Source: Opitutia bacterium | GTDB taxonomy: Bacteria > Verrucomicrobiota > Verrucomicrobiia > Opitutales > Opitutaceae | Assembly: GCA_003142615.1 (NCBI GenBank) | Contig: PLMW01000089.1 | Span: 1-50,443 of the forward strand | Direction: 5' to 3' | DNA length: 50,443 bases | In this document: positions 18,147 to 25,327 of the stretch, in pieces | How positions within the stretch are numbered: the first letter of the stretch is position 1 | Layout of the letters: every line of letters begins with the position of its first letter | The notes under the pieces: generated by a model | Told to the model about the DNA's origin: nothing | The model's input: the letters and a program-made list of their open reading frames with translations, nothing else | Databases searched by the model: none | Translations under genes and position numbers: made by a program

Positions 18147-19457
18147 TCAGGCCAAAGGTTTCACCAGGATCTTGGAATTCCGGCCGCTCTCCTCGTAACC
18201 CTTCAGGCGCGACTCGGGCAGGACCGACTTGTCCGCCTCCGCGAAGCCGCAGGACGAGATGAAGAAGGTGAAGCTCTGCGTGGAGAGGGCGAGCGCCGTC
18301 GTGGCGCCGCGCTCCTTGGCGACCATGCAGGCATAGTTGACCATCTTCCGGCCGATGCCGCGGTTCTGGTAGAAGGGCAGCACGTAGAGCGAGCCGATCT
18401 CGGCGAGCTCGGGCTTTTCGGGGTAGGTGGTGAGGGACACGCTCGCGATAAGGTTCTCGTCGATCTCGAACACGAAGAACTGGTCGATGTTCTTTTCGAT
18501 GGCCTGCTGGGTGCGGTAGATCAGCTCCTCGCGCTTCACGGCGTGGCGCGTGAGGTTGTAGATGTGGCGCACGTCGCGGCGCGTGGCCTTGCGGATCTGC
18601 TGGTAGTCGTTGCCGTAGATGAGCGTGCCGACGCCCTCGTTGGAGAAGATCTCATTGAGCAGTCCGTCGAAGACCCGGCCGTCGAGCAGGTGCACGCGCG
18701 ACGTGCCCGTTTCGATGGCCTTGACGGCGTGCACGGCCTTGCTGTGCCCCTCCTCAGCGATGGTCTCGGGATGATCCTTGAGGAGGTCGCGCAGCGTCTC
18801 GACGGAGATTTCGCGGCGCAGCTCCCCGTTGATGACCAGGCCGCCCAGCGGCGCCAGGTAGATGATCTTGCTGGCCTGCAGCACCTCGGCGAACTCGGCG
18901 GCGAGCAGGTCGGAGTTGATGCGCAGCGAATGACCGTCGGGCGCGAAGCCGATGGGCGAGAGGATCGGGACGATGTCGGCGGCGATGAGATGGAGGATGA
19001 ACTCCTTGTCGATGCGGTCGACCCGGCCGGTGAACTGCTGGTCCACGCCCTTGATGATGCCGGTGGGCACGGAGCGCACCGCGTTGGTGATGGCGCATTT
19101 CAGCCCGTTCTGCGTGAGGCCCTCGAGGATGAGATGCGACACGCGGGCCGAGGCGCGGATGGCGAGGTCGAGCGTGGCGGCGTCGGTCACCCCCGTGCCG
19201 CGGGAGTCGGTGATGGTAATCTTGCGTGTCGCCGACAGCTCCTCGATCTGCTGGCTGATGCCGTGGACGAGCACGAGCTTGATGCCGAGGCTGCGCAGGA
19301 CCGCGATGTCGATGAGCAGGTTGCTGAAGTTCTCGTCGGCGACAATGGAGCCGTCGAGGGCGATGACAAAGATCTGCCCCTGGAACCGCGGCACGTATTT
19401 GAGAATGCCGCGGAGATCCGTGGGTTTGATGATGGTGGTGGCGGGACCGTTGCTCAT
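18147..19457 (-). CDS. argA: N-acetylglutamate synthase (amino-acid kinase + GNAT)
   Basis: ArgA acetylates glutamate as the first step of arginine synthesis. Residues ~1-285 form an amino-acid-kinase-like domain (FVIALDGSIVADENF, LVLVHGISQQIEEL, APDGHSLRINSDLLAAEFAE, GGLVINGELRREIS). In ArgA this domain binds arginine for feedback control. Residues ~290-436 form the acetyltransferase domain with the acetyl-CoA loop YQNRGIGRKMVNYA. The length, 436, matches E. coli ArgA (443). It precedes a small secreted protein gene and is separated by ~235 bp from the gene upstream. Confidence 0.92.
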   Translation of the reverse strand: MSNGPATTIIKPTDLRGILKYVPRFQGQIFVIALDGSIVADENFSNLLIDIAVLRSLGIKLVLVHGISQQIEELSATRKITITDSRGTGVTDAATLDLAIRASARVSHLILEGLTQNGLKCAITNAVRSVPTGIIKGVDQQFTGRVDRIDKEFILHLIAADIVPILSPIGFAPDGHSLRINSDLLAAEFAEVLQASKIIYLAPLGGLVINGELRREISVETLRDLLKDHPETIAEEGHSKAVHAVKAIETGTSRVHLLDGRVFDGLLNEIFSNEGVGTLIYGNDYQQIRKATRRDVRHIYNLTRHAVKREELIYRTQQAIEKNIDQFFVFEIDENLIASVSLTTYPEKPELAEIGSLYVLPFYQNRGIGRKMVNYACMVAKERGATTALALSTQSFTFFISSCGFAEADKSVLPESRLKGYEESGRNSKILVKPLA

Positions 19458-19591
19458 CGGGATGGCGTGGGGGTTTTCTTCGAATCGCGCGCCCGCGTCA
19501 ATGGGCGATTACGGCCGAGGGGAGACCGGAAAACGGAAAGACCGGACGGTGCGCCAGCGGCAGCCAAACGCATGTGAGTCTGGACCGTCAC

Positions 19592-19663
19592 TGTAGGTCG
19601 GGGTTTATCCCCGACAGAGTGATGTCGATGCGCATTGGCGTCGGACATGAAGCCCGACCTGCA
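19592..19663. repeat. Palindromic element with an ATAAA-loop hairpin
   Basis: The ends pair as TGTAGGTCGGG (19592-19602) against CCCGACCTGCA (19653-19663), with one mismatch. Inside, a perfect 7-bp hairpin has arms at 19597-19603 and 19609-19615; on the minus strand it reads GTCGGGG-ATAAA-CCCCGAC. The second element of this form is at 22952-22972. It lies in the 235-bp gap upstream of argA. Confidence 0.65.
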
Positions 19664-19691
19664 TAAACTGATCCACCACCTTACGGCCGCG

Positions 19692-20318
19692 TCACTTCAC
19701 GGTGAAGGCCCAGCTTTTCGAGGTGCGGCCGCCGCAAAGCGTGACCGTGTAGCGGCCGGGCTTGAGGCTCTGCGTGGGAAAGCTGGCCAGCACGACGCTC
19801 TCCTTGGAGCGCGCGAGGAGCTGGCCGGACATCTTCTCAAAGTCGGGCAGGAGAAAAAGCTGCCGGTCCTTGCGATAGAGAAACGCGCCGTGGATCTGCG
19901 TCTTGTAGTCGGGCTGCGCGCAGGTGAACTGGAGCCGGTAGGTGCCCGCCGGCGCGGCCTCTGGTGGCGCTGTCACGCTGCTGATGGCGGCCGGGAGGGC
20001 CGGCTTGAAGCCGAGCGCGCCGCCGAGCTCCTCGGGCAGGCCGCCGAGCGCGGCGACCACCTCGGCCGCGACCGGGGCGAGCCGGGCCGGGGGCAGCGGG
20101 TCCGCGGGGCGCTCGATGTCCACGGGGATGCGCTGGTAGCCGAGCCCGAGCAGGCGCTGCGTCGCGGCCTGCTCGCCAAGGTCGTGGTAGGGTTCGAACG
20201 GCTTCCCGCGCTTGCCATAGTGCAGCCGCAGTACGGTGTAACCCAGGATGAAGAGGACGATCGCCGCCACGATCCAGGGCATCGGCAGCGGCCTCGGGGG
20301 CGGGCGGGCGGCGGACAT
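19692..20318 (-). CDS. Membrane-anchored hypothetical protein
   Basis: A 208-residue protein with a proline/arginine-rich start (MSAARPPPRPLP) and one membrane helix (residues ~14-32, WIVAAIVLFILGYTVLRL). An extracytoplasmic domain of about 175 residues follows, whose C-terminal part is beta-strand-like (YRLQFTCAQPDYKTQIHGAFL, GRYTVTLCGGRTSKSWAFTVK). The two cysteines could form a disulfide. The start at 20318 leaves an 82-bp divergent gap to proS; the open frame upstream of it runs into proS and is unlikely to be translated. I do not recognise the family. Confidence 0.65.
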   Translation of the reverse strand: MSAARPPPRPLPMPWIVAAIVLFILGYTVLRLHYGKRGKPFEPYHDLGEQAATQRLLGLGYQRIPVDIERPADPLPPARLAPVAAEVVAALGGLPEELGGALGFKPALPAAISSVTAPPEAAPAGTYRLQFTCAQPDYKTQIHGAFLYRKDRQLFLLPDFEKMSGQLLARSKESVVLASFPTQSLKPGRYTVTLCGGRTSKSWAFTVK

Positions 20319-20400
20319 GGCGCGTTTTATCCGGCGGGCGGGCCTCCGCCGCAAATCAATTTGCTTCCGCCTGCGGCGGCTGCTCTCCTGACGGGGCTTC

Positions 20401-22176
20401 ATGATTAAGCTCTGGTCCCAGTTTTTCATTCCCACCCTCAAGGAGAGCCCCGCCGACGCCGAGATCATCTCGCACAAGCTGCTCCTGCGCGCGGGCCTCG
20501 TGCGCAAACTGGGCGGCGGCCTCTACACCTACCTGCCGCTCGGCCTGCGGTCGCTGCAGAAGATCACGCAGCTCTGCCGCGAGGAGATGGACGCCGCGGG
20601 CGCCCTCGAGCTGTGGATGCCGCACCTGCACCCGGTGGAGTTCTGGCAGGAGGGGCCGCGGTGGACCGCCGCGCGCGAAATCATGTACCGCGCCGACTCT
20701 GCTGGCCAGCAGAGCGCCGGCCGCCGGCCGTCGCCGGAGCCGGAGTTCGTGCTCGGGCCGACCCACGAGGAGATCATCACGCCGCTGGTGAAGAGCGAGA
20801 TCACCAGCTACCGCGACCTGCCGAAGAATTTCTACCAGATCGCCACCAAGTTCCGGAACGAGATCCGGCCGCGCTACGGCCTGATGCGCGCCCGCGAGTT
20901 CGTGATGAAGGACGCCTACTCGTTCGACGCTGACGACGCGGGCGCCACACGCAGCTACCGCGCCATGGAGGCCGCCTACACGAAGTTCTTCGCGCGGTGC
21001 GGGCTGAAAACGATCTCCGTCGAGGCCGACACGGGGGTGATGGGCGGCAGCTTCTCGCACGAGTTCATGGTGCCCGCCGAGGTGGGCGACGATGACGTCG
21101 TGTTCTGCGAGGAATGCGGCTACGCGGCCAACCGCCAGAAGGCCGTCAGCGGCCTGGTGCCCGCCGATCTCAAGGACGCGGCGCCCACGGGAGCCGTCGA
21201 GGAGTTTCCCACCCCGGGCATCGTCACCATCGCCGCGCTCGAAGCGGCGCCTTACTCCGTGCCGGCGGACCAACAGTTCAAGACGCTGCTCTACGTCGGC
21301 GACGGGAAGCTGTTCGCCGTCGTGCTCCGCGGCTGCGACGACCTCGCGGAGGCCAAGCTCGGCGCGCTCGGCTTCAATCTTTTCCGTCCCGCCACGCCTG
21401 AGGAAATCATCCCGATCATGGGCGCCAGGCCCGGCAGCCTCGGCGTGGTGCGCGGCACCATCAAGAACCCCGGCGCGCTCGCCGGCATCTTTGCCGACCA
21501 CGCCGTCCGCCTCATCGGCAACGGCGTCACCGGCGCCAACCGCGACGGCCAGCACCTGCGCAATGTCAACGTGGCGCGCGATCTTGCCATCACGAAGTTC
21601 GACGATTTCCGCAGCGTGCGTGAAGGCGAACCATGCCCGAAGACGGGCCGGCCGCTCCGGATCTGCCGCGCGATCGAGGTGGGCCACGTCTTCAAGCTGG
21701 GCACGAAATACAGCGAGAAATTCGGCGCGGTCTATACCGACGATCAGAAGCAGAGCCGGTTCATGATCATGGGCTGCTACGGCATCGGCATCAGCCGCAC
21801 GCTGCAGGCCGTGATCGAGCAGTGCCACGACGCCGACGGCATCGCCTGGCCGTGGAACGTGGCGCCGTTCCAGGTGCTGGTCGTGCTCCTCGATCCGATG
21901 GTGCCCGCGGCCGCCGAAGTCGCCCGGAAACTCGCCGCCGCCGCCGAGGCGGCTGGCGCCGATGTGCTGCTGGACGACCGGAACGAGCGGCCGGGTGTCA
22001 AGTTCAAGGACGCCGATCTGATCGGCGTGCCGCTGCGGATCACCGTGGGCGGCCGGGGCTTGAAGGAGGGCATCGTGGAGATGAAATGGCGCACGGAAAA
22101 GGACGTGGCAAAGGTACCGCTGGCCGAGGCCGAGGCCCGTGTGCGCGCCGCGGTCGCCGGGGCGCCGGCACGGTGA
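20401..22176 (+). CDS. proS: Prolyl-tRNA synthetase, bacterial type with editing domain
   Basis: ProRS charges tRNA-Pro. The class II core is seen in LKESPADAEIISHKLLLRAG, motif 2 FRNEIRPRYGLMRAREFVMKD and motif 3 GCYGIGISRTLQAVIEQ. Between motifs 2 and 3 (residues ~235-385) lies the insertion domain of the YbaK type, which hydrolyses misacylated Ala-tRNA-Pro. The C-terminal anticodon-binding domain follows (APFQVLVVLLDPM, LLDDRNERPGVKFKDADLIG). The length is 591, slightly above E. coli ProS (572). The clpS start lies 4 bp past the stop, so proS-clpS-DUF2017 form an operon. Confidence 0.96.
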   Translation: MIKLWSQFFIPTLKESPADAEIISHKLLLRAGLVRKLGGGLYTYLPLGLRSLQKITQLCREEMDAAGALELWMPHLHPVEFWQEGPRWTAAREIMYRADSAGQQSAGRRPSPEPEFVLGPTHEEIITPLVKSEITSYRDLPKNFYQIATKFRNEIRPRYGLMRAREFVMKDAYSFDADDAGATRSYRAMEAAYTKFFARCGLKTISVEADTGVMGGSFSHEFMVPAEVGDDDVVFCEECGYAANRQKAVSGLVPADLKDAAPTGAVEEFPTPGIVTIAALEAAPYSVPADQQFKTLLYVGDGKLFAVVLRGCDDLAEAKLGALGFNLFRPATPEEIIPIMGARPGSLGVVRGTIKNPGALAGIFADHAVRLIGNGVTGANRDGQHLRNVNVARDLAITKFDDFRSVREGEPCPKTGRPLRICRAIEVGHVFKLGTKYSEKFGAVYTDDQKQSRFMIMGCYGIGISRTLQAVIEQCHDADGIAWPWNVAPFQVLVVLLDPMVPAAAEVARKLAAAAEAAGADVLLDDRNERPGVKFKDADLIGVPLRITVGGRGLKEGIVEMKWRTEKDVAKVPLAEAEARVRAAVAGAPAR

Positions 22177-22180
22177 AGCC

Positions 22181-22486
22181 ATGACCATGGCGTCGGCCAG
22201 AACCGGAGTGGCGCCCGCCAGCCGCACGGAAACCGAGCTCGCCCTCGAGGGACTCTGGCGGGTGGTCGTGCTCAACGATCCCGTGAACCTCATGTCTTAC
22301 GTCGTCCTCGTCTTCCGCAAGGTGCTCGGTTTCGACGAGCCCACGGCGCGCCGCCACATGCTGGAGGTGCACGAACAGGGCCGCTCGGTCGTGTGGATCG
22401 GCGTGCGCGAAAAGGCCGAGGCCTACGTGTTCACGCTGCAGCAATGGCATCTCACCGTGAGGCTCGAACCGGATGAAAAGAATTGA
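22181..22486 (+). CDS. clpS: ATP-dependent Clp protease adaptor ClpS
   Basis: ClpS delivers N-degron substrates to ClpAP. The 101-residue protein has the family core WRVVVLNDPVNLMSYVVLVFRK, FDEPTARRHMLEVHEQGRSVVW and the C-terminal Glu-containing helix REKAEAYVFTLQQWHL. The N-terminal ~30 residues are the expected flexible tail. The start at 22181 is 4 bp after proS. The end overlaps the DUF2017 gene by 14 bp, so these two are translationally coupled. Confidence 0.93.
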   Translation: MTMASARTGVAPASRTETELALEGLWRVVVLNDPVNLMSYVVLVFRKVLGFDEPTARRHMLEVHEQGRSVVWIGVREKAEAYVFTLQQWHLTVRLEPDEKN

Positions 22487-22934
22487 GGTCAAGCTCAGCC
22501 TGCCGGTCGTCGCCCCGCTGCTCGACCTGATCAAGGCGGCCGTCGGCGACCTCGGCGGCCGGCTCGCCGCCCCGCAGCACCTGCAGGACCTCGACGAGGA
22601 ACTGCGCACCGCGTGGCAGGCCGATCTGCTGGGCGGCCAGAATGACGACTGCCGGCGGTTCCTGGCGCTGTTCGACCGGGAGTTTTTTGCGAGCGGCACC
22701 GTGGGCTTCGACGAGGCCAATGCCGAGTCGGTCCTCCGCGCCTGCGCCGCCATCCGTCTGCGGTTGCGCGAGCGGGAGTTGAAAAACCTTCCCGACGAGG
22801 TGATCGAGGGTGCCGGCGCGGACGTCACCCAGCTCGGTGCGGCGGCCGCCAAGGCGTTCATGTGCTATGTCTTCCTCGCCACGCTGCAGGAGCTGATCAT
22901 CCAGCACCTCGACTCGGCGATCCTTGACGGATGA
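22473..22934 (+). CDS. DUF2017-family protein coupled to clpS
   Basis: A 153-residue all-helical protein: VVAPLLDLIKAAVGDLG, then LRTAWQADLLGGQNDDCRRFLALFD, and a C-terminal segment ending in FLATLQELIIQHLD. I assign DUF2017 on the pattern and on position: in Actinobacteria a DUF2017 gene also follows clpS. That conserved pairing suggests a function with the Clp adaptor, for example in substrate selection, but this has not been shown. Its start lies inside clpS (14-bp overlap), implying fixed stoichiometry. A small hairpin element follows the stop. Confidence 0.75.
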   Translation: MKRIEVKLSLPVVAPLLDLIKAAVGDLGGRLAAPQHLQDLDEELRTAWQADLLGGQNDDCRRFLALFDREFFASGTVGFDEANAESVLRACAAIRLRLRERELKNLPDEVIEGAGADVTQLGAAAAKAFMCYVFLATLQELIIQHLDSAILDG

Positions 22935-22951
22935 GGCTGTCACTCCTGATG

Positions 22952-22972
22952 GGCCGGGAATAAATCCCGGCC
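22952..22972. repeat. ATAAA-loop hairpin
   Basis: Perfect 8-bp arms GGCCGGGA and TCCCGGCC enclose the loop ATAAA. This is the same architecture as the inner hairpin at 19597-19615. It lies between the DUF2017 gene and the zinc-ribbon membrane protein gene and may affect read-through. Confidence 0.65.
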
Positions 22973-22986
22973 TCCAGTTCAACCCA

Positions 22987-23496
22987 ATGCCCAAGTTCCG
23001 GATCCAGTGCAGCTATTGCGGATTGCCCTTCACGGTGCGGCAGGTGGAGGCGGGCCGCGCCTGCTACTGCTGCTCGGGCTGCGCGCTGGCCAGCCGCCTG
23101 CCGCCGGCGGGCGAAGGCGGGCAGTTTCCAGTGACCCCGGCCCTGATCGCGGCGCTCGGGGTGGGTTTCGCGTTTTTCAACGAGGTGCTGTTCTGGACGC
23201 TGGCGCTGGCCCTGGTCCACGACAACCGGGCGGAGATGGCGCTGCTGTTCGCCCGCGTCTCGGCCGGCTTGGGCGTGCTGGTCTGGGCGGTGGCGGCCGC
23301 GGGCATATGGCGCGCGCCGGTCCGCCGCTGGACCGATGCGGTGGTGGCGCTGGCCACGCTGGGGGTCATCGCGGTCGCGGTGCAGCCGAAGCTCTCGGCG
23401 GGGTGCGTGGTGGCGGCCAATGCGGCGCTGGGGTTCTGGCTGGCGCGCGGCTGGTGCAAGCAAAAATTCATCCGGAAAAAGTCGCTTACAGTTTGA
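22987..23496 (+). CDS. Zinc-ribbon-like four-helix membrane protein
   Basis: Start chosen at the ATG 22987 (MPKFRIQCSYCG), where conservation-like features begin; an upstream in-frame ATG lies in the DUF2017 gene. The N-terminal ~35 residues hold C-x2-C, then C-x-CC-x2-C (CSYCG ... CYCCSGC), resembling the cysteine-rich domain in front of copper P-type ATPases (CcoI type). About four hydrophobic helices follow (ALIAALGVGFAFFNEVLFW, SAGLGVLVWAVAAAGIW, AVVALATLGVIAVAV, VVAANAALGFWLARGW). There is no ATPase domain. It might bind metal at the cytoplasmic face; function is unknown. Confidence 0.7.
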   Translation: MPKFRIQCSYCGLPFTVRQVEAGRACYCCSGCALASRLPPAGEGGQFPVTPALIAALGVGFAFFNEVLFWTLALALVHDNRAEMALLFARVSAGLGVLVWAVAAAGIWRAPVRRWTDAVVALATLGVIAVAVQPKLSAGCVVAANAALGFWLARGWCKQKFIRKKSLTV

Positions 23497-23769
23497 CCGG
23501 ACGCGCCGCTCTTCTAGGGTGGAGGCCAACACCCTGCAGTGTTCGAGGTGCGTTCAAGAACCGCTCTTTGCCTTTGATAACTTCCGGGAGCCAAACCAAC
23601 GGTGGCGGCTGCTAGGCCGTAAATCGGAAAGCAAAAACCACCCGGCGGCGCCCACCTGAACATAAAAAGGAATTAGAGCCTTTGAGCACACGGCACAGGC
23701 GGGGTGTTGCTTTTTCATCGCCTGCGCATTCGTTTCACCCGTCCGGGGCAGGAATGCCCGGATGCTGCC

Positions 23770-24120
23770 ATGAACCCGCTCGAATCCAACCTCCTCCATC
23801 TGCTCCATGTCGCGGGTGCGCTCGTGCTCATGAGTCAGACCTTTTACGCCTTCGCCGCGCCGCCGGAGACGCGCCGGAAGGTGCTGATCTGGGCGGGCGG
23901 TGCCAGCCTGGTGATGCTGCTCACGGGCCTGCGCCTGTGGCAGACGGTCTATGGATTTGCGCCGGCCGGCTGGCTGGTCGTGAAGATGGTCTGCTGGCTC
24001 GGCCTTTCCGCGCTGGCGGGGATCGCGTATCGCCGGCGTGACTTGGCGGGGGTGCTCGCCTGGGTGGCCATGGCTCTGGCCGTGACGGCTGTGGCCATGG
24101 TCTACGTGAAGCCGTTTTGA
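23770..24120 (+). CDS. Small four-helix membrane protein
   Basis: The 116 residues are almost entirely hydrophobic segments: LLHLLHVAGALVLMSQTFYAF, VLIWAGGASLVMLLTGLRLW, WLVVKMVCWLGLSALAGIAY and VLAWVAMALAVTAVAMVYV. This four-helix layout with a His in the first helix recalls small DUF proteins of the CopD/YqjF kind, but I cannot name the family. The ATG at 23770 is preferred to one 66 bp upstream, since the extra N-terminus is arginine-rich and unlike the rest. A 273-bp gap with no recognised feature precedes it. Confidence 0.7.
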   Translation: MNPLESNLLHLLHVAGALVLMSQTFYAFAAPPETRRKVLIWAGGASLVMLLTGLRLWQTVYGFAPAGWLVVKMVCWLGLSALAGIAYRRRDLAGVLAWVAMALAVTAVAMVYVKPF

Positions 24121-24360
24121 CGGGTGGGCCGGATGCAAGGTCCGCGATGGTTTAAATACAGTCGGATGATCGCATTGGCTTTTGGAGATGCGTGGCGCAT
24201 CCGCCTAAAGCTGAATCGGGAACATTTCCAAATACGGCCGATGCTGTTTCGAAGTCGGTGGCGGAAGGTAATTTCGAATTTTCATCTCAAGAATTGACCG
24301 GGCACGCCCTTTTGGCTTTTGTCGGCCGAGGCCGGAACGGCAACCCCTGACGTCTTTGGC

Positions 24361-24383
24361 CTAATAACACTGATGGGCGAAAG
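24361..24383 (+). other. Conserved 5' block shared by two lower-GC genes, copy 1
   Basis: CTAATAACACTG at 24361-24372 is identical to 12 bases upstream of the gene at 46957 (minus strand, 47016-47027), and similarity continues as (A/T)TGGG(C/T)(G/A)AA..GA up to a few bases before the start codons. GATGGGC here, and GTTGGGT in the other copy, match the integron core consensus GTTRRRY at 6/7 and 7/7. No left half of an attC site was found for either, so the identity is tentative. Confidence 0.45.
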
Positions 24384-24385
24384 AT

Positions 24386-24655
24386 ATGTCCCGCGGGCAC
24401 ACCAATCCAGAAGCGTCAAAGTTTAGTGCGAACATGGCCATGCTCGTATCGAGTGTCGTTTCACCGACGCTCGGTATGATTGGCTACGTTTTCGCGCGAA
24501 TCTTCACCCAAAGAAGAGAAGGAAAGAGCTGGTCCGAGGTTTGGGCGGACGGAGAGAAGCCGATGACCGGGAGCGTTTGGCTGGATGCCCTGATCTTCTT
24601 TTTGATCTTGGTCCTCATTTGTGCAGCCGTAGTCCTATTCATGTTTTGGGATTGA
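24386..24655 (+). CDS. Small membrane protein, putative integron-type cassette gene 1
   Basis: An 89-residue protein with two predicted helices (residues ~18-40 MAMLVSSVVSPTLGMIGYVFAR and ~65-87 LDALIFFLILVLICAAVVLF), linked by a polar segment rich in Lys, Glu and Trp. Base composition is clearly less GC-rich than the flanking genes. The start lies just past a conserved block, and the stop is 7 bp ahead of an attC-like hairpin at 24663. The compact layout (start near a core site, stop next to a hairpin) is that of integron gene cassettes, whose products are often small unknown membrane proteins. Confidence 0.6.
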   Translation: MSRGHTNPEASKFSANMAMLVSSVVSPTLGMIGYVFARIFTQRREGKSWSEVWADGEKPMTGSVWLDALIFFLILVLICAAVVLFMFWD

Positions 24656-24662
24656 AGAAGAG

Positions 24663-24777
24663 GCCCATCCAGCCACCACAGCCAACGCTCACCATCCGTC
24701 CTTTTTCGATCACGATAACCCCGCTACAACCTCCGTCCGCCGCTCCCGGTGAGCGCGGCTGAGTTCAATCGTTCGGC
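24663..24777 (+). repeat. attC-like recombination site A
   Basis: Box order is that of an integron attC. R'' is GCCCATC (24663-24669; RYYYAAC 6/7). L'' is CACAGCC (24677-24683). An inner arm GCTCACC (24687-24693) pairs perfectly with GGTGAGC (24748-24754). L' is GGCTGAG (24757-24763; 6/7 complementary to L''). R' is GTTCGGC (24771-24777; GTTRRRY 6/7). Unequal spacers (AAC against GC) give the extrahelical asymmetry expected for attC folding. The next gene starts 8 bp after R'. Confidence 0.55.
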
Positions 24778-24784
24778 TCTAACA

Positions 24785-25084
24785 ATGGATAAAACGGCTG
24801 TATTCACGAAGAAACGCGCGATGGCTTGCGTTGTTGGCGTCTCTGCAACTGCAGTCGGTGTCTATTCCTATTTCTATGGCTATCGACCGGCGGTCGTGAT
24901 TGCTGCTTTCGGCGTGTACTTCTCATGGTTGTTCGCCAAGGAGCCCAAACGTACAAATGACGGTCATGAGATTAGTCCGTGGCAGAGAAGGGCCGGGCCG
25001 CTACTCACACTCTGGGTGTGTTTGTTGGCCGTGGTTACGTTGCTGACCCTTTATTGGCTCGTGTGCTTGTGGATAGTTACATGA
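24785..25084 (+). CDS. Small membrane protein, putative integron-type cassette gene 2
   Basis: With the ATG at 24785 the protein has 99 residues: a basic start (MDKTAVFTKKR), hydrophobic helices at ~11-28 and ~29-48, a polar loop (KEPKRTNDGHEISPWQRR), and a C-terminal helix (LLTLWVCLLAVVTLLTLYWLVCLW). The frame is open back to 24749, but that part lies inside the attC-like site. No family recognised. Base composition is lower in GC than the polB gene that follows. The attC-like site B begins 34 bp after the stop. Confidence 0.6.
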   Translation: MDKTAVFTKKRAMACVVGVSATAVGVYSYFYGYRPAVVIAAFGVYFSWLFAKEPKRTNDGHEISPWQRRAGPLLTLWVCLLAVVTLLTLYWLVCLWIVT

Positions 25085-25117
25085 TTCTGCGAGAATGGAG
25101 ATTGCTGTGAGAAGAAA

Positions 25118-25208
25118 GCCGAACCAATCGCCTGAGGCAACGCCGGGCCAGCGTCCGCCGGCGGCGCCGAATCCCTCCTCCGGCGCGCCTCAGCTCTAGA
25201 CGTTAGGC
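25118..25208 (+). repeat. attC-like recombination site B
   Basis: R'' is GCCGAAC (25118-25124; 6/7 to RYYYAAC). L'' is CTGAGGC (25132-25138), perfectly complementary to L' GCCTCAG (25187-25193). R' is GTTAGGC (25202-25208; exact GTTRRRY, and preceded by C as in most attC sites). The stem continues inward with CGCCGG (25141-25146) against CCGGCG (25180-25185). The AA/C unequal spacer and total of 91 bp fall in the attC range (about 55-140). This is the better of the two sites. Confidence 0.65.
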
Positions 25209-25327
25209 AATATGCTTTGGCATGCCTCGGGCGCCCTTTGGGTGAATCCGGGGACAGCAGCCCACAGCTTGCCGGGACTTAACCATGACCCGCATTTTCG
25301 CCGGTTGCCTCACAAGCGGGAACGATT

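Noticed and set aside
18027-19577. 516-codon plus-strand frame across argA
   Set aside because: Low-complexity Asp/Glu/Arg-rich translation with no motif; argA on the minus strand is well supported.
20356-22293. 645-codon minus-strand frame across proS
   Set aside because: It is the antisense shadow of proS, which has all synthetase motifs.
24121-24360. Left half of an attC site before the first cassette-like gene
   Set aside because: GAGGCC near 24330 pairs partly with GGCCTAA, but no convincing R'' box was present, so the boundary was left open.
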